Below are positions 6,388-14,425 of a stretch of 31,516 bases of DNA, in pieces. The translations under genes and the position numbers were made by a program. Source of the stretch: HGM10836 sp964430375 (GTDB taxonomy: Bacteria > Bacillota_I > Bacilli_A > RF39 > UBA660); NCBI GenBank assembly GCA_964430375.1, contig CAYSEZ010000003.1, forward strand, positions 1-31,516. The letters are read 5' to 3'. Position 1 is the stretch's first letter. Each line of letters starts with the position of its first letter. The notes beneath the pieces are model-generated. The model had not been told where the DNA came from and searched no databases. It saw only the letters and a program-made list of their open reading frames with translations.

Positions 6388-7335
6388 ATGGAGACAAAGA
6401 TATTTAAAACTTTAGATGAACAAATAGAAATATTAAGAGGCAAAAATCTAGTAATAGAGGATGAAGAATATGCAAAAGAAGTACTATTACGAGAAAATTA
6501 TTTTTTTCTTAATGGATATAGACTACCTTTAATGAAGTCAAAAGATAATAAGATTTTTATTGATGGAGTTAAGTTTGAAGAATTATATAGCATACTTTTA
6601 TTTGATAGAAAACTAAGAAATATAGTTTTTAAAAATATACTAATTATTGAAAATAATTTAAAATCCATTATTTCATATCAACTATCACTTAAATATGGTT
6701 ACAAAGAAAAGAATTATTTAAATCCAAATAATTTTAACAATAGTGGAGATAAAAGAAGACAAGTAAATGATTTACTTGCAAAAATGAAAAGACAAATTAA
6801 AAATAATGCTATGCAACACTCTGCAACTAGTCATTATATGAATAATTATGGCTATATTCCTTTATGGGTCTTAGTTAAAGTTTTATCTTTTGGTATAGTT
6901 AGTGAATTATTTTCTATATTAAAAAAAGAAGATCAATATTCTATTGTAGATGCATATGGGCTTGATATAAAAACATTCTTAGACTATTTACCTATTTTAT
7001 CTAACTATAGGAATTTATGTGCACATGAAGATATATTATATGACAATAGAACCACTAGATCGATCGAAGATTCTAGATATCATAAAGAACTTAACATACC
7101 TATTATGAATAATGAGTTTATATATGGAAAAAATGATTTATTTGCACTTGTTATAATAATAAAATCTATGCTTAAAGATAATGAAGTAAATGACTTCTTA
7201 CTAGAAGTAAAAAATGCTTTAGATAATTTAGAATATAATTTAAGGAGTATTCCAATTAACAAAATACTTGATAGAATGGGATTCCCTGAAAATTATATGG
7301 ATATAATTAATATTGAAAAGAAGGAGATGTTTTAA
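6388..7335 (+). CDS. Abi family (Abi_2, AbiD/AbiF-like) HEPN protein
   Basis: Proteins of this family (Abi_2, AbiD/AbiF) act in abortive infection against phage and are HEPN-type presumed RNases. The 315-residue product has the family's N-terminal helices with LRENYFFLNGYRLPL (about 34-48) and LLFDRKLRNIVFKNILIIEN (about 70-89). The HEPN-like R-x4-H motif is in YRNLCAHED (Arg208, His213). It is soluble, with no membrane helix. AGGAGAG (6378-6384) sets the start. The stop codon abuts the htrA ATG, and the htrA ribosome binding site lies inside this gene, so the two are co-translated. A role in phage defence is family inference; the target is unknown. Confidence 0.85.
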   Translation: METKIFKTLDEQIEILRGKNLVIEDEEYAKEVLLRENYFFLNGYRLPLMKSKDNKIFIDGVKFEELYSILLFDRKLRNIVFKNILIIENNLKSIISYQLSLKYGYKEKNYLNPNNFNNSGDKRRQVNDLLAKMKRQIKNNAMQHSATSHYMNNYGYIPLWVLVKVLSFGIVSELFSILKKEDQYSIVDAYGLDIKTFLDYLPILSNYRNLCAHEDILYDNRTTRSIEDSRYHKELNIPIMNNEFIYGKNDLFALVIIIKSMLKDNEVNDFLLEVKNALDNLEYNLRSIPINKILDRMGFPENYMDIINIEKKEMF

Positions 7336-8442
7336 ATGAAAGAAAATAATAAAGTGATTAAACAAGTTATAATTTGTTTTTTAATATTCTTTTTAGGAAT
7401 ATTTGTTACAATAGGAGGAATTTATTATTTTAAAGATGAATTATTTAGTGGAGATTCATCTTCAAATGGTATTTGTTATACAGCCTGCCAAAACAAAGTA
7501 ACTATAAATGAAAAAGGTATTAGTGATGCAGTTGATAAAATATATGACGCAGTTGTATTGATTGAAAACTATAAAAACAATCAATTATATTCTACTGGTA
7601 CTGGTTTTGTATATAAAATAGATTCTAAAAAAGGATATTTGCTTACTAATTATCATGTTGTAAATGGAAATACTAGTTTAAAAGTAACTTTAAATAATGG
7701 CAATACTGTTAATGCAACTTATTTAGGTGGAGACGAATATCTTGATATAGCAGTTATTTCTATAGACTCAGAATATGTCATGAAAGTAGCAGAAATAGGT
7801 ACAAGTGAAGAATCAAAACTTGGCGATACATTATTTACTATCGGTACACCAGTAGATAGTGAATATATGGGAACTGTAACACGAGGAATTTTATCTGGAA
7901 AAGATCGTTTTGTTACAGTAAGTGATTCCTCTGTTATGAAAGTACTTCAAACAGATGCTGCAATTAATCCTGGTAACAGTGGTGGACCACTTGTTAACAC
8001 TAACGGAGAAGTTATTGGCATTAATTCCTTAAAAATAGTGGAAGATGAAGTTGAAGGTATTGGATTTGCTATCCCTATTGAAGATGTTATGCTTCATATA
8101 GATAGTTTTGAAAAAGGTGAGGAAATAGTAAGACCATTTATAGGTATTTCGATGTTAAATGTTTCTGATAGTTATTACTTATATCAATATAAAATAATGC
8201 TTGATGAAAGTATTACAAGTGGCGCAGTTGTAATTGAAGTAACAAAAGATTCCCCAGCTTCTAGCGTTCTTGAAAAGGGAGATGTAATTACAAAAATAAA
8301 CGGAGAAGAAGTAAAAAATACCGCTTATTTAAGATATGAACTTTATAAATACAATGCAGGAGATACTATTGAAGTTACATTTATTAGAGATGGCAAAGTA
8401 AAAACAGAAAAAATCAAATTAGTAGAAAATACAAATAATTAA
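7336..8442 (+). CDS. htrA: HtrA/DegP-like membrane-anchored serine protease
   Basis: HtrA proteases degrade or refold damaged envelope proteins outside the membrane. The 368-residue product has an N-terminal membrane anchor (about 8-31), a trypsin-like S1C domain with the triad His107 (TNYHVV), Asp137 (EYLDIAV) and Ser215 (NPGNSGGPL), and one C-terminal PDZ domain (about 265-360, with GDVITKINGEEV). Two cysteines (47 and 51) lie just outside the membrane. The ribosome binding site GAAGGAG lies inside the preceding Abi gene and TAA-ATG are adjacent. The RDD gene follows after 14 bases. Catalytic residues are intact, so an active protease is expected. Confidence 0.93.
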   Translation: MKENNKVIKQVIICFLIFFLGIFVTIGGIYYFKDELFSGDSSSNGICYTACQNKVTINEKGISDAVDKIYDAVVLIENYKNNQLYSTGTGFVYKIDSKKGYLLTNYHVVNGNTSLKVTLNNGNTVNATYLGGDEYLDIAVISIDSEYVMKVAEIGTSEESKLGDTLFTIGTPVDSEYMGTVTRGILSGKDRFVTVSDSSVMKVLQTDAAINPGNSGGPLVNTNGEVIGINSLKIVEDEVEGIGFAIPIEDVMLHIDSFEKGEEIVRPFIGISMLNVSDSYYLYQYKIMLDESITSGAVVIEVTKDSPASSVLEKGDVITKINGEEVKNTAYLRYELYKYNAGDTIEVTFIRDGKVKTEKIKLVENTNN

Positions 8443-8456
8443 GATAGGGTGGTTTA

Positions 8457-9116
8457 ATGAATAAAACAATTTTTAAAAGACTTTTAGCATATATAATAGA
8501 TACAATTATTGTTAGTATGTTTGTATTGATATTATCTTTTATACCTCTAATAGGGAAATCCGCTAGTAAGTATACAGACATATCAACAGAAATAGCTGAA
8601 GTTGAAGGAAGCTACTCTAATAATGAAATATCACTAGAAGAGTACAATGCTAAAATGATAGATTTAACTTATAAGTTAAATAAAGAAGGAATAATATATA
8701 TATTTGTAAACTTTATTAGTTTATGCATATACTTTATAGTATTTCAATATTTCAACAAAGGACAAACAATTGGTAAAAAAATACTAAATATAAAAGTAGT
8801 TTCAAATAGTAATGAAAAATTAACTATATTTAGTTACGTTGTAAGAAGTTTAATAATAAATAACTTATTTTCTATTTCAATATGTTTACTTTGTACCTTG
8901 TTTTTAAACAAAAATATTTATTATACTGTAAGTAATGGCATAACCAATATCGGCGCTATACTACTTTATGCATCGATTATATATGCCTTCTTTAATAAAG
9001 AAGGCAGAACTTTGCATGACATACTAAGTAAATCTAAGGTTATTGATTTAAAAGAAAAAGAAATCGAAAAAGAATCTAATGATAAAATAATTGAAGCTGT
9101 ATATGAGGAAAATTAA
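8457..9116 (+). CDS. RDD family membrane protein
   Basis: RDD proteins are small multi-spanning membrane proteins, some of them implicated in ion transport, with mostly unknown function. The 219-residue product begins FKRLLAYIIDTIIV, matching the Arg...Asp signature of the first helix. It has a second helix pair around residues 80-98, then KGQTIGKKILNIKVV (about 102-116), and the late RTLHDILSKSKVI motif (about 184-196). An insert of about 40 charged residues separates helices 1 and 2. The C-terminal tail is charged (KEKEIEKESNDK). GGTGG precedes ATG 8457. It sits 14 bases after htrA, so it probably shares its transcript. Confidence 0.87.
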   Translation: MNKTIFKRLLAYIIDTIIVSMFVLILSFIPLIGKSASKYTDISTEIAEVEGSYSNNEISLEEYNAKMIDLTYKLNKEGIIYIFVNFISLCIYFIVFQYFNKGQTIGKKILNIKVVSNSNEKLTIFSYVVRSLIINNLFSISICLLCTLFLNKNIYYTVSNGITNIGAILLYASIIYAFFNKEGRTLHDILSKSKVIDLKEKEIEKESNDKIIEAVYEEN

Positions 9117-9166
9117 ATATTTTCCTTTTTGTTTTAAAAAAATGATTATTATGCATATAGTTTATT

Positions 9167-9436
9167 ATGAAATTACCAAATATTCCCGCTAAATTATTTT
9201 CTTTGTCTGCTGTTACGATAGGATATTTACTTATCGACGATTTAACTGCAACAGAGCAAAACGCTTTAGGCAACTGGCTAATGCTAATTGCCCAAGTGTT
9301 ATGCACAAATGCTTTTTATAAACAAGTTCAAACAGAAAGACTAAGTGACTCAGATACAATTAATATGCTAAATAAAATGATTAATACTATGAATAAAGGG
9401 GTAGACAATATAAATGCCGAATTTTTTCATAAATAG
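9167..9436 (+). CDS. Small protein of unknown function (89 residues)
   Basis: I do not recognise a named family. The product begins MKLPNIPAKLFSLSAVTIGYLLIDDLTATEQ (broken here as residues 1-12, 13-24 and 25-31) and continues NALGNWLMLIAQVLCTNAFYKQ. It has two moderately hydrophobic stretches (about 9-25 and 35-49) and an amphipathic C-terminal helix. The even composition and the clear LTA-EQNALGNW block look like a conserved small protein. No Shine-Dalgarno site lies before ATG 9167, unlike nearly every other gene here, so translation may be leaderless or the start unusual. It lies between the RDD gene and the ribosomal promoter, with no clear terminator on either side. Confidence 0.6.
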   Translation: MKLPNIPAKLFSLSAVTIGYLLIDDLTATEQNALGNWLMLIAQVLCTNAFYKQVQTERLSDSDTINMLNKMINTMNKGVDNINAEFFHK

Positions 9437-9488
9437 AGCAGATAGTTTTATTTTTCTTCATAAAAATTAAAAAAAATAAAAAAATTAC

Positions 9489-9518
9489 TTGATTTTTCAT
9501 ATAGAGTTGTGTTATTAT
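9489..9518 (+). promoter_or_regulatory. Promoter of the S10-spc-alpha ribosomal operon
   Basis: TTGATT (9489-9494) and TATTAT (9513-9518) are 18 bases apart, with a TG extension at 9510-9511. Transcription would start near 9525, giving a leader of about 118 bases before rpsJ. No other promoter of similar quality is seen before rplQ, so it may drive the whole block. Confidence 0.55.
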
Positions 9519-9524
9519 TATAGC

Positions 9525-9636
9525 GTTATGACTGCATTGATGTGCAAGGTTGTCGATACACGAGGACGAGTTGTCAATAGTTATCGGGTTATTTGCACGG
9601 AGCAAGTCTATACTAGATATAGGCGAAGGGAGGGGG
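9525..9636 (+). promoter_or_regulatory. Structured leader of the ribosomal operon
   Basis: The leader is richer in G and C than its surroundings and contains nested complementary segments: GTGCAA (9542-9547) with TTGCAC (9593-9598), and CGATA (9554-9558) with TATCG (9582-9586), enclosing a smaller GAC...GTC hairpin. It ends in the very strong site AAGGGAGGGGG (9626-9636). This arrangement suits an r-protein autoregulatory leader; in Escherichia coli L4 regulates the S10 operon through its leader. The ligand here is not known. Open frames through it (from 9489 or 9550) are not conserved protein. Confidence 0.5.
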
Positions 9637-9642
9637 ACATAT

Positions 9643-9954
9643 ATGTCAGAAATCAAAGTTCGTGTAAAACTAAGTTCATTTGATCACAGAATCTTAGATA
9701 AGGCTGCAACAAAGATTGTTGAAACAGTTAAAAGAACTGGTGGAAAAGTAAGCGGTCCAGTACCATTACCAACAGATATTGAAAAAATTACAATCTTAAG
9801 AGCAGTTCACAAATATAAAGATTCACGTGAACAATTTGAATCTAGGACACACAAAAGATTAATTGATATTAAAAACCCAAGTAAAGAAACGATGGATGCA
9901 TTACAACGTTTAGATTTACCAAGTGGTGTAGAAATCAAAATAACACAAAAATAA
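9643..9954 (+). CDS. rpsJ: 30S ribosomal protein S10
   Basis: S10 is a small-subunit head protein and, with NusB, a transcription antitermination factor. The product has 103 residues, the normal length, and the typical VRVKLSSFDHRILDKAATKIV opening, here read as residues 6 to 26, followed by GPVPLPT and the KDSREQFESRTHKRLIDI loop. The ATG at 9643 is chosen because conserved sequence starts there after the strong AAGGGAGGGGG site; the upstream in-frame extension to 9550 is leader. It is the first gene of the ribosomal superoperon. Confidence 0.97.
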   Translation: MSEIKVRVKLSSFDHRILDKAATKIVETVKRTGGKVSGPVPLPTDIEKITILRAVHKYKDSREQFESRTHKRLIDIKNPSKETMDALQRLDLPSGVEIKITQK

Positions 9955-9975
9955 TAAAAAAGGAGAAAGAAAAAA

Positions 9976-10689
9976 ATGAAAGGAATCTTAGGTAGAAAAA
10001 TTGGAATGACACAAGTTTTTTCATCTAATGGTAAATTAGTTCCAGTTACAGTAATTGAAATAGAACCAAATGTTGTAACTCAAATTAAAACTATTGAAAA
10101 TGATGGTTACGAAGCTATTCAACTAGGATATGAAACTGTTCGTGAAAAGTTAAGTAACAAAGCAAAAACTGGTCATACAAGTAAAGCAGGAACTACTCCT
10201 AAGCGCTTCTTAAAAGAAATCAGAGGAGTAGACATCAATAATTACAAAGTAGGAGATGAAATTAAAGCGGACCTATTTGAAGCAGGAGAAATTGTTGATG
10301 TTACCGGAATTAGTAAAGGAAAAGGATATCAAGGAGTTATCAAAAAGAATAACCAACATCGTGGACCAATGGGACATGGTTCAAAATATCATAGAGGTGT
10401 AGGTTCACTAGGTACAATGTTACCAATGAGGGTTTTACCAGGTAAAGCATTACCAAGCCACATGGGTGCAGTAACTAGAACAATCCAAAATTTAGAAATT
10501 ATCAAAGTTGACATGGAAGATGGATGCATTTTAGTAAAAGGAAGCGTTCCAGGACCAAAGAAATCTTTAGTTGTTATTAAATCTGCAGTTAAGACAAATG
10601 ATAAACATGATGCATTTGATCTTATATCTTACGAAACAGTAGCAGATGAACCATTAACATCTGAAGATACTAAAGAAGTTACAGAATAA
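9976..10689 (+). CDS. rplC: 50S ribosomal protein L3 with C-terminal extension
   Basis: L3 is a primary 23S rRNA binding protein whose long loop reaches towards the peptidyl transferase centre. The start GILGRKIGMTQVF and the loop with HRGPMGHGSKYHRGVGSLG (about 131-149) are canonical. Typical bacterial L3 ends shortly after KSLVVIKSAVK; here about 30 further residues follow (about 208-237, acidic, ending TKEVTE), making 237 residues against about 209 in Bacillus. The extension has low-complexity character and may lie on the ribosome surface. AAAGGAG precedes the ATG. Confidence 0.97.
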   Translation: MKGILGRKIGMTQVFSSNGKLVPVTVIEIEPNVVTQIKTIENDGYEAIQLGYETVREKLSNKAKTGHTSKAGTTPKRFLKEIRGVDINNYKVGDEIKADLFEAGEIVDVTGISKGKGYQGVIKKNNQHRGPMGHGSKYHRGVGSLGTMLPMRVLPGKALPSHMGAVTRTIQNLEIIKVDMEDGCILVKGSVPGPKKSLVVIKSAVKTNDKHDAFDLISYETVADEPLTSEDTKEVTE

Positions 10690-10732
10690 TTAAAGAATTA
10701 ATAATTAATCTGTAATGAAAGGAGAAAAAAGT

Positions 10733-11356
10733 ATGAAATTAGATGTTTTAAACTTAAATGGAGAAAAAATTAAAGATATTAACTTAGATAAAGAAATATT
10801 TGGAATAGAACCTAATAATAAAGTCCTAAAAGATGCTATTGTAGTAGCACAATCATCATTAAGACAAGGAACTGCAAAAACTAAAACTCGTAGTGAAGTT
10901 AGAGGTGGTGGTAGAAAACCTTGGAAACAAAAAGGAACAGGAAATGCTCGTCAAGGCTCAATCAGAGCAGTACAATGGGTTGGTGGAGGCGTTGCCTTAG
11001 GACCAGTTCCTAGAACTTATAACAAAAAACAAAATAGAAAAGAAAGAAAACTAGCACTTAGATCTGCTTATTCATTTAGAGCACAAGGTAATAACGTTTT
11101 AGTAGTAGATACATTAAATTTTGAAACTCCTAAAACTAAAGAAATGATTAAAGTGTTAAAAAATCTAAATGTAGAAAATAATAAAGTATTATTAATTGTT
11201 AAAGAATATAACGATAACGTAATTCTTTCATCAAGAAACTTACCTAATGTATTTATTGAAAAAGCAAATGAAGTAAGCGTACTTGACTTATTAACTGTTA
11301 ATAAAGTTATTATAGAACAAAATGCTTTAGAGGACATAAAGGAGGTACTTAAATAA
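10733..11356 (+). CDS. rplD: 50S ribosomal protein L4
   Basis: L4 binds 23S rRNA, lines part of the exit tunnel, and in many bacteria represses its own operon. The 207-residue product contains the extended basic loop with RSEVRGGGRKPWKQKGTGNAR (beginning near residue 49; given here in part) and RQGSIRAVQW. ATG 10733 is preferred because AAAGGAG lies just before it; an in-frame ATG at 10715 overlaps that site and adds six unconserved residues. Its TAA shares one base with the rplW start. L4 is the best candidate ligand for the operon leader. Confidence 0.97.
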   Translation: MKLDVLNLNGEKIKDINLDKEIFGIEPNNKVLKDAIVVAQSSLRQGTAKTKTRSEVRGGGRKPWKQKGTGNARQGSIRAVQWVGGGVALGPVPRTYNKKQNRKERKLALRSAYSFRAQGNNVLVVDTLNFETPKTKEMIKVLKNLNVENNKVLLIVKEYNDNVILSSRNLPNVFIEKANEVSVLDLLTVNKVIIEQNALEDIKEVLK

Positions 11357-11637
11357 TGGATACTAAATACTTAGATATTATTAAAGCTCCAGTAGTTACT
11401 GAAAAAAGTGCTACTCTAGGAGGTAAAAATATGTATGCTTTCTATGTTGACCCAAAAGCAAATAAAACAGAAATAAAACTAGCAATTGAAAAAATATTTG
11501 GTGTAAAAGTTTTAGAAATTAAAACTATAAATGTTCACCCTAAAAAGAAAAGAGTAGGACGCTATGCAGGACTTACTAACAGAAAGAAAAAAGCTATTGT
11601 TAAGTTAAACGAAGGCGACACTATAGAAATAGGGTAA
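11356..11637 (+). CDS. rplW: 50S ribosomal protein L23
   Basis: L23 sits at the tunnel exit and is a docking site for trigger factor and the signal recognition particle. The 93-residue product has the family opening IIKAPVVTEKS and the basic loop VHPKKKRVGRYAGLTNRKKKAI (about 61-82, in part). Length is normal. The ATG overlaps the rplD stop by one base (TAATG), and AAAGGAGG is inside rplD, so translation is coupled. Confidence 0.97.
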   Translation: MDTKYLDIIKAPVVTEKSATLGGKNMYAFYVDPKANKTEIKLAIEKIFGVKVLEIKTINVHPKKKRVGRYAGLTNRKKKAIVKLNEGDTIEIG

Positions 11638-11650
11638 GGAGGAATGACAA

Positions 11651-12484
11651 GTGGCTATTAAGAAGATTAAACCAACCACTAATGCAAGAAGAGGAATGAC
11701 TACTCTTGTAAACGAAGAACTTACAAAAAATGTAAAACCTGAAAAAAGTTTACTTGCTCCAGTTAAAAAACAAGCTGGACGTAATAATCAAGGTAAAATT
11801 ACTGTAAGACATCAAGGTGGCGGTGAAAAAAGAAAATATCGTATAATCGATTTTAAAAGAAACAAATTTGATATAGAAGGTACTGTAGCAACTATAGAAT
11901 ACGATCCAAATAGAAGTGCAAATATTGCTTTAATTAACTATGTTGATGGAGAAAAAAGATATATAATTGCACCAAAAGGATTAAAAGTTGGTATGAAAGT
12001 TATATCAAGTAGTAATGCTGATATTAAAGTTGGTAATACATTACCATTAAAAGAAATTCCTGAAGGTACTGTAGTACATAATATAGAACTTAAACCTGGA
12101 AAAGGAGGAGAACTAGCTAGAAGTGCTGGTGCATCTGCTCAAATCCTTGGTAAAGAAGGAAGATATGTACTTGTTAGATTAACTTCTGGAGAAGTAAGAA
12201 AAATATTAGATACTTGCCTTGCAACAATTGGTGAAGTAGGAAATGAAGACTATTCATTAGTTAAACTAGGTAAAGCAGGTAGAAAAAGACATATGGGTAT
12301 TAGACCTACAGTTCGTGGATCTGTTATGAACCCTAATGACCATCCACATGGTGGTGGTGAAGGTAGAGCTCCAGTAGGTAGAAGTGGACCAATGACTCCA
12401 TGGGGTAAACCAGCACTTGGATATAAAACTAGAAAGAAAAAATCGTCAGACAAACTTATCGTTCGTCGTAAGAATAGTAAATAG
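11651..12484 (+). CDS. rplB: 50S ribosomal protein L2
   Basis: L2 is a large primary binding protein of 23S rRNA needed for subunit association and peptidyl transfer. The 277-residue product (normal length) has the KKRKYR-like basic region GGEKRKYRIIDFKR and the invariant C-terminal motif NPNDHPHGGGEGRAPVGR (about 227-244). The start is GTG 11651, eight bases after TAAGGAGGA. An ATG at 11644 lies closer to the site but opens only a five-codon frame ending at 11661 that overlaps the true start; it might slightly dampen initiation or be chance. Confidence 0.97.
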   Translation: MAIKKIKPTTNARRGMTTLVNEELTKNVKPEKSLLAPVKKQAGRNNQGKITVRHQGGGEKRKYRIIDFKRNKFDIEGTVATIEYDPNRSANIALINYVDGEKRYIIAPKGLKVGMKVISSSNADIKVGNTLPLKEIPEGTVVHNIELKPGKGGELARSAGASAQILGKEGRYVLVRLTSGEVRKILDTCLATIGEVGNEDYSLVKLGKAGRKRHMGIRPTVRGSVMNPNDHPHGGGEGRAPVGRSGPMTPWGKPALGYKTRKKKSSDKLIVRRKNSK

Positions 12485-12499
12485 GAAAGGAAGAATATT

Positions 12500-12772
12500 A
12501 TGGCAAGAAGCATTAAAAAAGGACCTTATGTATTTGATAGATTACTAGATAAGGTTAATAAAATGAATGAAACTGGAAAAAAAGAAATCATCAAAACTTG
12601 GTCACGCCGTTCTACAATTTTTCCTGAATTTATAGGACACACATTCGCAGTACATAATGGTAAAGAATTTATACCTGTATATGTAACTGAAGACATGGTA
12701 GGACACAAATTAGGAGAATTTGCATTAACTCGTAAATTTGGTGGTCATGGCGATGACAAGAAGAAAAAGTAA
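12500..12772 (+). CDS. rpsS: 30S ribosomal protein S19
   Basis: S19 is a head protein of the small subunit that contacts S13 and the A-site region. The 90-residue product starts ARSIKKGPYVFDRLLDKV and has the conserved TWSRRSTIFPEFIGHTFAVHNG block (about 34-55, in part) and FALTRKFGGHGDDKKKK end. Length and position in the operon are standard. AAGGAAG precedes ATG 12500. Confidence 0.97.
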   Translation: MARSIKKGPYVFDRLLDKVNKMNETGKKEIIKTWSRRSTIFPEFIGHTFAVHNGKEFIPVYVTEDMVGHKLGEFALTRKFGGHGDDKKKK

Positions 12773-12788
12773 GAGGAGGAAATAGAAA

Positions 12789-13121
12789 ATGGATGTAAAA
12801 GCTATAGCAAAAGAAGTTAGAATAAGTCCAATCAAACTTCGTCTTATGGCAGATTTAGTACGTGGAAAAAGTACTACTGAAGCACAAAATATTTTAAATA
12901 ATTATAATAGCAAATCAGCAAGAGTAATTCTAAAAGTTGTAAATTCTGCAGTAGCAAATGCTGTAAATAACAACAAATTAGATGAATCAAAACTATTTGT
13001 TAAAGAAATAAGAGTTGACATGGGAACAACTTTAAAAAGAAGGGTACCAGGTTCACGTGGTTCAATTGATAAATTCTATCATAGAAGATCACATGTAACA
13101 GTAGTGGTATCAGAAAGGTAA
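12789..13121 (+). CDS. rplV: 50S ribosomal protein L22
   Basis: L22 lines the exit tunnel with a beta-hairpin and is a site of macrolide resistance changes. The 110-residue product has the expected KAIAKEVRISPIKLRLMADLV opening region (residues 4-24, in part), SAVANAVNN, and the hairpin/C-terminal block TLKRRVPGSRGSIDKFYHRRSH. Length is ordinary. GAGGAGG just upstream supports the ATG. Confidence 0.97.
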   Translation: MDVKAIAKEVRISPIKLRLMADLVRGKSTTEAQNILNNYNSKSARVILKVVNSAVANAVNNNKLDESKLFVKEIRVDMGTTLKRRVPGSRGSIDKFYHRRSHVTVVVSER

Positions 13122-13135
13122 TTTAGGAGGTATTT

Positions 13136-13792
13136 ATGGGACAAAAAGTAAGTCCAACTGGATTTAGAATTGGCGTAAACAAAGATTGGGAATCAAAATG
13201 GATGGCTCCTAAAAAAGATTTTTCTAAATATCTAGCAAATGATATTAAAATAAGAGAATATTTAGAAAAGAATTTAAAAGATACTGGCATCTCTAAAGTA
13301 GAAATCGAAAGAAATGCTAAAAGATGTGAAGTTATTATTCACACTTCTAAACCAGGTGTAATAATTGGACGTGGTGGAGAAGAAATTAACAAATTAAAAC
13401 AAAACTTATCTAAATTAGTAGGTGAAACAGTTCAAGTATCAATCATGGATGTTAAAAACATTGATTTAAACGCAGAACTAGTTGCACAATCTGTTGCAAA
13501 ACAAATTGAAAACAGAGCACCATTTAGACAAGCACAAAAGAAAGCTATTCGTGCTGCTATGAAAGCCGGAGCTAAAGGTATTAAAATCTTAGTTTCTGGT
13601 AGATTAAACGGTGTAGAAATGGCTAGAAGTGAAAGACATTCTGAAGGAGTTATTCCATTACATACAATCCGTGCAGATGTAGATTACGGTTTTGCTGAAG
13701 CAAATACTACTTATGGAAAAATCGGAGTTAAGGTATGGATATGTAAAGGAGAAATCTTACCTTCTAAGTCCAAAAAAGAAGGAGGTAATTAA
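13136..13792 (+). CDS. rpsC: 30S ribosomal protein S3
   Basis: S3 forms part of the mRNA entry channel and contributes to helicase activity of the ribosome. The 218-residue product begins GQKVSPTGFRIGVNKDWESKW, followed by a KH domain with the GxxG loop in GVIIGRGGEEINKLK (about 74-88). The C-terminal domain carries GRLNGVEMARSE and a short basic end. Length matches Bacillus S3. TTAGGAGG precedes the ATG. Confidence 0.97.
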   Translation: MGQKVSPTGFRIGVNKDWESKWMAPKKDFSKYLANDIKIREYLEKNLKDTGISKVEIERNAKRCEVIIHTSKPGVIIGRGGEEINKLKQNLSKLVGETVQVSIMDVKNIDLNAELVAQSVAKQIENRAPFRQAQKKAIRAAMKAGAKGIKILVSGRLNGVEMARSERHSEGVIPLHTIRADVDYGFAEANTTYGKIGVKVWICKGEILPSKSKKEGGN

Positions 13793-13794
13793 TT

Positions 13795-14223
13795 ATGTTA
13801 ATACCATCTAGGACAAAATATAGAAGAGTTCATAGATTAAAATACGAAGGAAAAGCAAAAGGTAATACAACTTTATCTTTCGGAGACTATGGATTACAAG
13901 CAAAAGAAGGTGCTTGGATAACAAATAATCAAATCGAAGCAGCTCGTATTGCTATGACACGTTATATGAAACGTGGAGGAAAAGTTTATATTAATATTTT
14001 CCCACATATGCCTAAAACAGCAAAACCACTTGAAGTTCGTATGGGTTCAGGTAAAGGTTCTGTTGATAAATGGATGGCTGTTGTTAAAGAAGGAAAAATA
14101 TTATTTGAAATCTCTGGAGTATCAGAGGAAGTTGCAAGAGAAGCATTACGTTTAGCTTCTCACAAGTTACCAATTAAAACCAAATTTGTAAAAAAAGAAG
14201 AAATGGGTGGTGAAAACGCATGA
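13795..14223 (+). CDS. rplP: 50S ribosomal protein L16
   Basis: L16 organises the A-site region and the tRNA-binding face of the large subunit. The 142-residue product starts MLIPSRTKYRRVHR and has the signature RMGSGKGSVDKWMAVVKEG (about 82-100). Length is normal. Its TGA stop overlaps the rpmC start (ATGA), a direct sign that UGA is a stop codon in this organism. Confidence 0.97.
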   Translation: MLIPSRTKYRRVHRLKYEGKAKGNTTLSFGDYGLQAKEGAWITNNQIEAARIAMTRYMKRGGKVYINIFPHMPKTAKPLEVRMGSGKGSVDKWMAVVKEGKILFEISGVSEEVAREALRLASHKLPIKTKFVKKEEMGGENA

Positions 14224-14411
14224 AAATGGAAGAATTAAGAAAACTATCCACAGAAGAACTAAACTTAAAAATAAAAGAATCTAAAGAAGAATTATTCAAT
14301 TTGCGTTTCCAACAAGCTACAGGAAGTTTAGAAAAACCAGTTAGACTAAGAGAACTTAGAAAACAGGTTGCTAGAATGAAAACAATAATTCGCGAACGTG
14401 AGAATAATTAA
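14220..14411 (+). CDS. rpmC: 50S ribosomal protein L29
   Basis: L29 is a small helical protein near the tunnel exit, next to L23. The 63-residue product has the normal LRKLSTEELNLKIKESKEELF (about 5-25, in part), LRFQQATGSLEKP and RLRELRKQVARMKTIIRER blocks. ATG 14220 overlaps the rplP stop and follows GGTGGTG inside rplP; ATG 14226 is a possible alternative start two codons in. Confidence 0.96.
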   Translation: MKMEELRKLSTEELNLKIKESKEELFNLRFQQATGSLEKPVRLRELRKQVARMKTIIRERENN

Positions 14412-14425
14412 TTAGGAGGACAGAT

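Noticed and set aside
9489..9683. Open frames running through the ribosomal leader (from 9489 and 9550)
   Set aside because: The translated leader is not conserved S10 sequence, and the strong ribosome binding site at 9626-9636 points to ATG 9643.
11644..11661. Five-codon frame overlapping the rplB start as a leader peptide
   Set aside because: It starts directly at the end of the ribosome binding site with no proper spacing, and there is no attenuator structure; chance is likelier.
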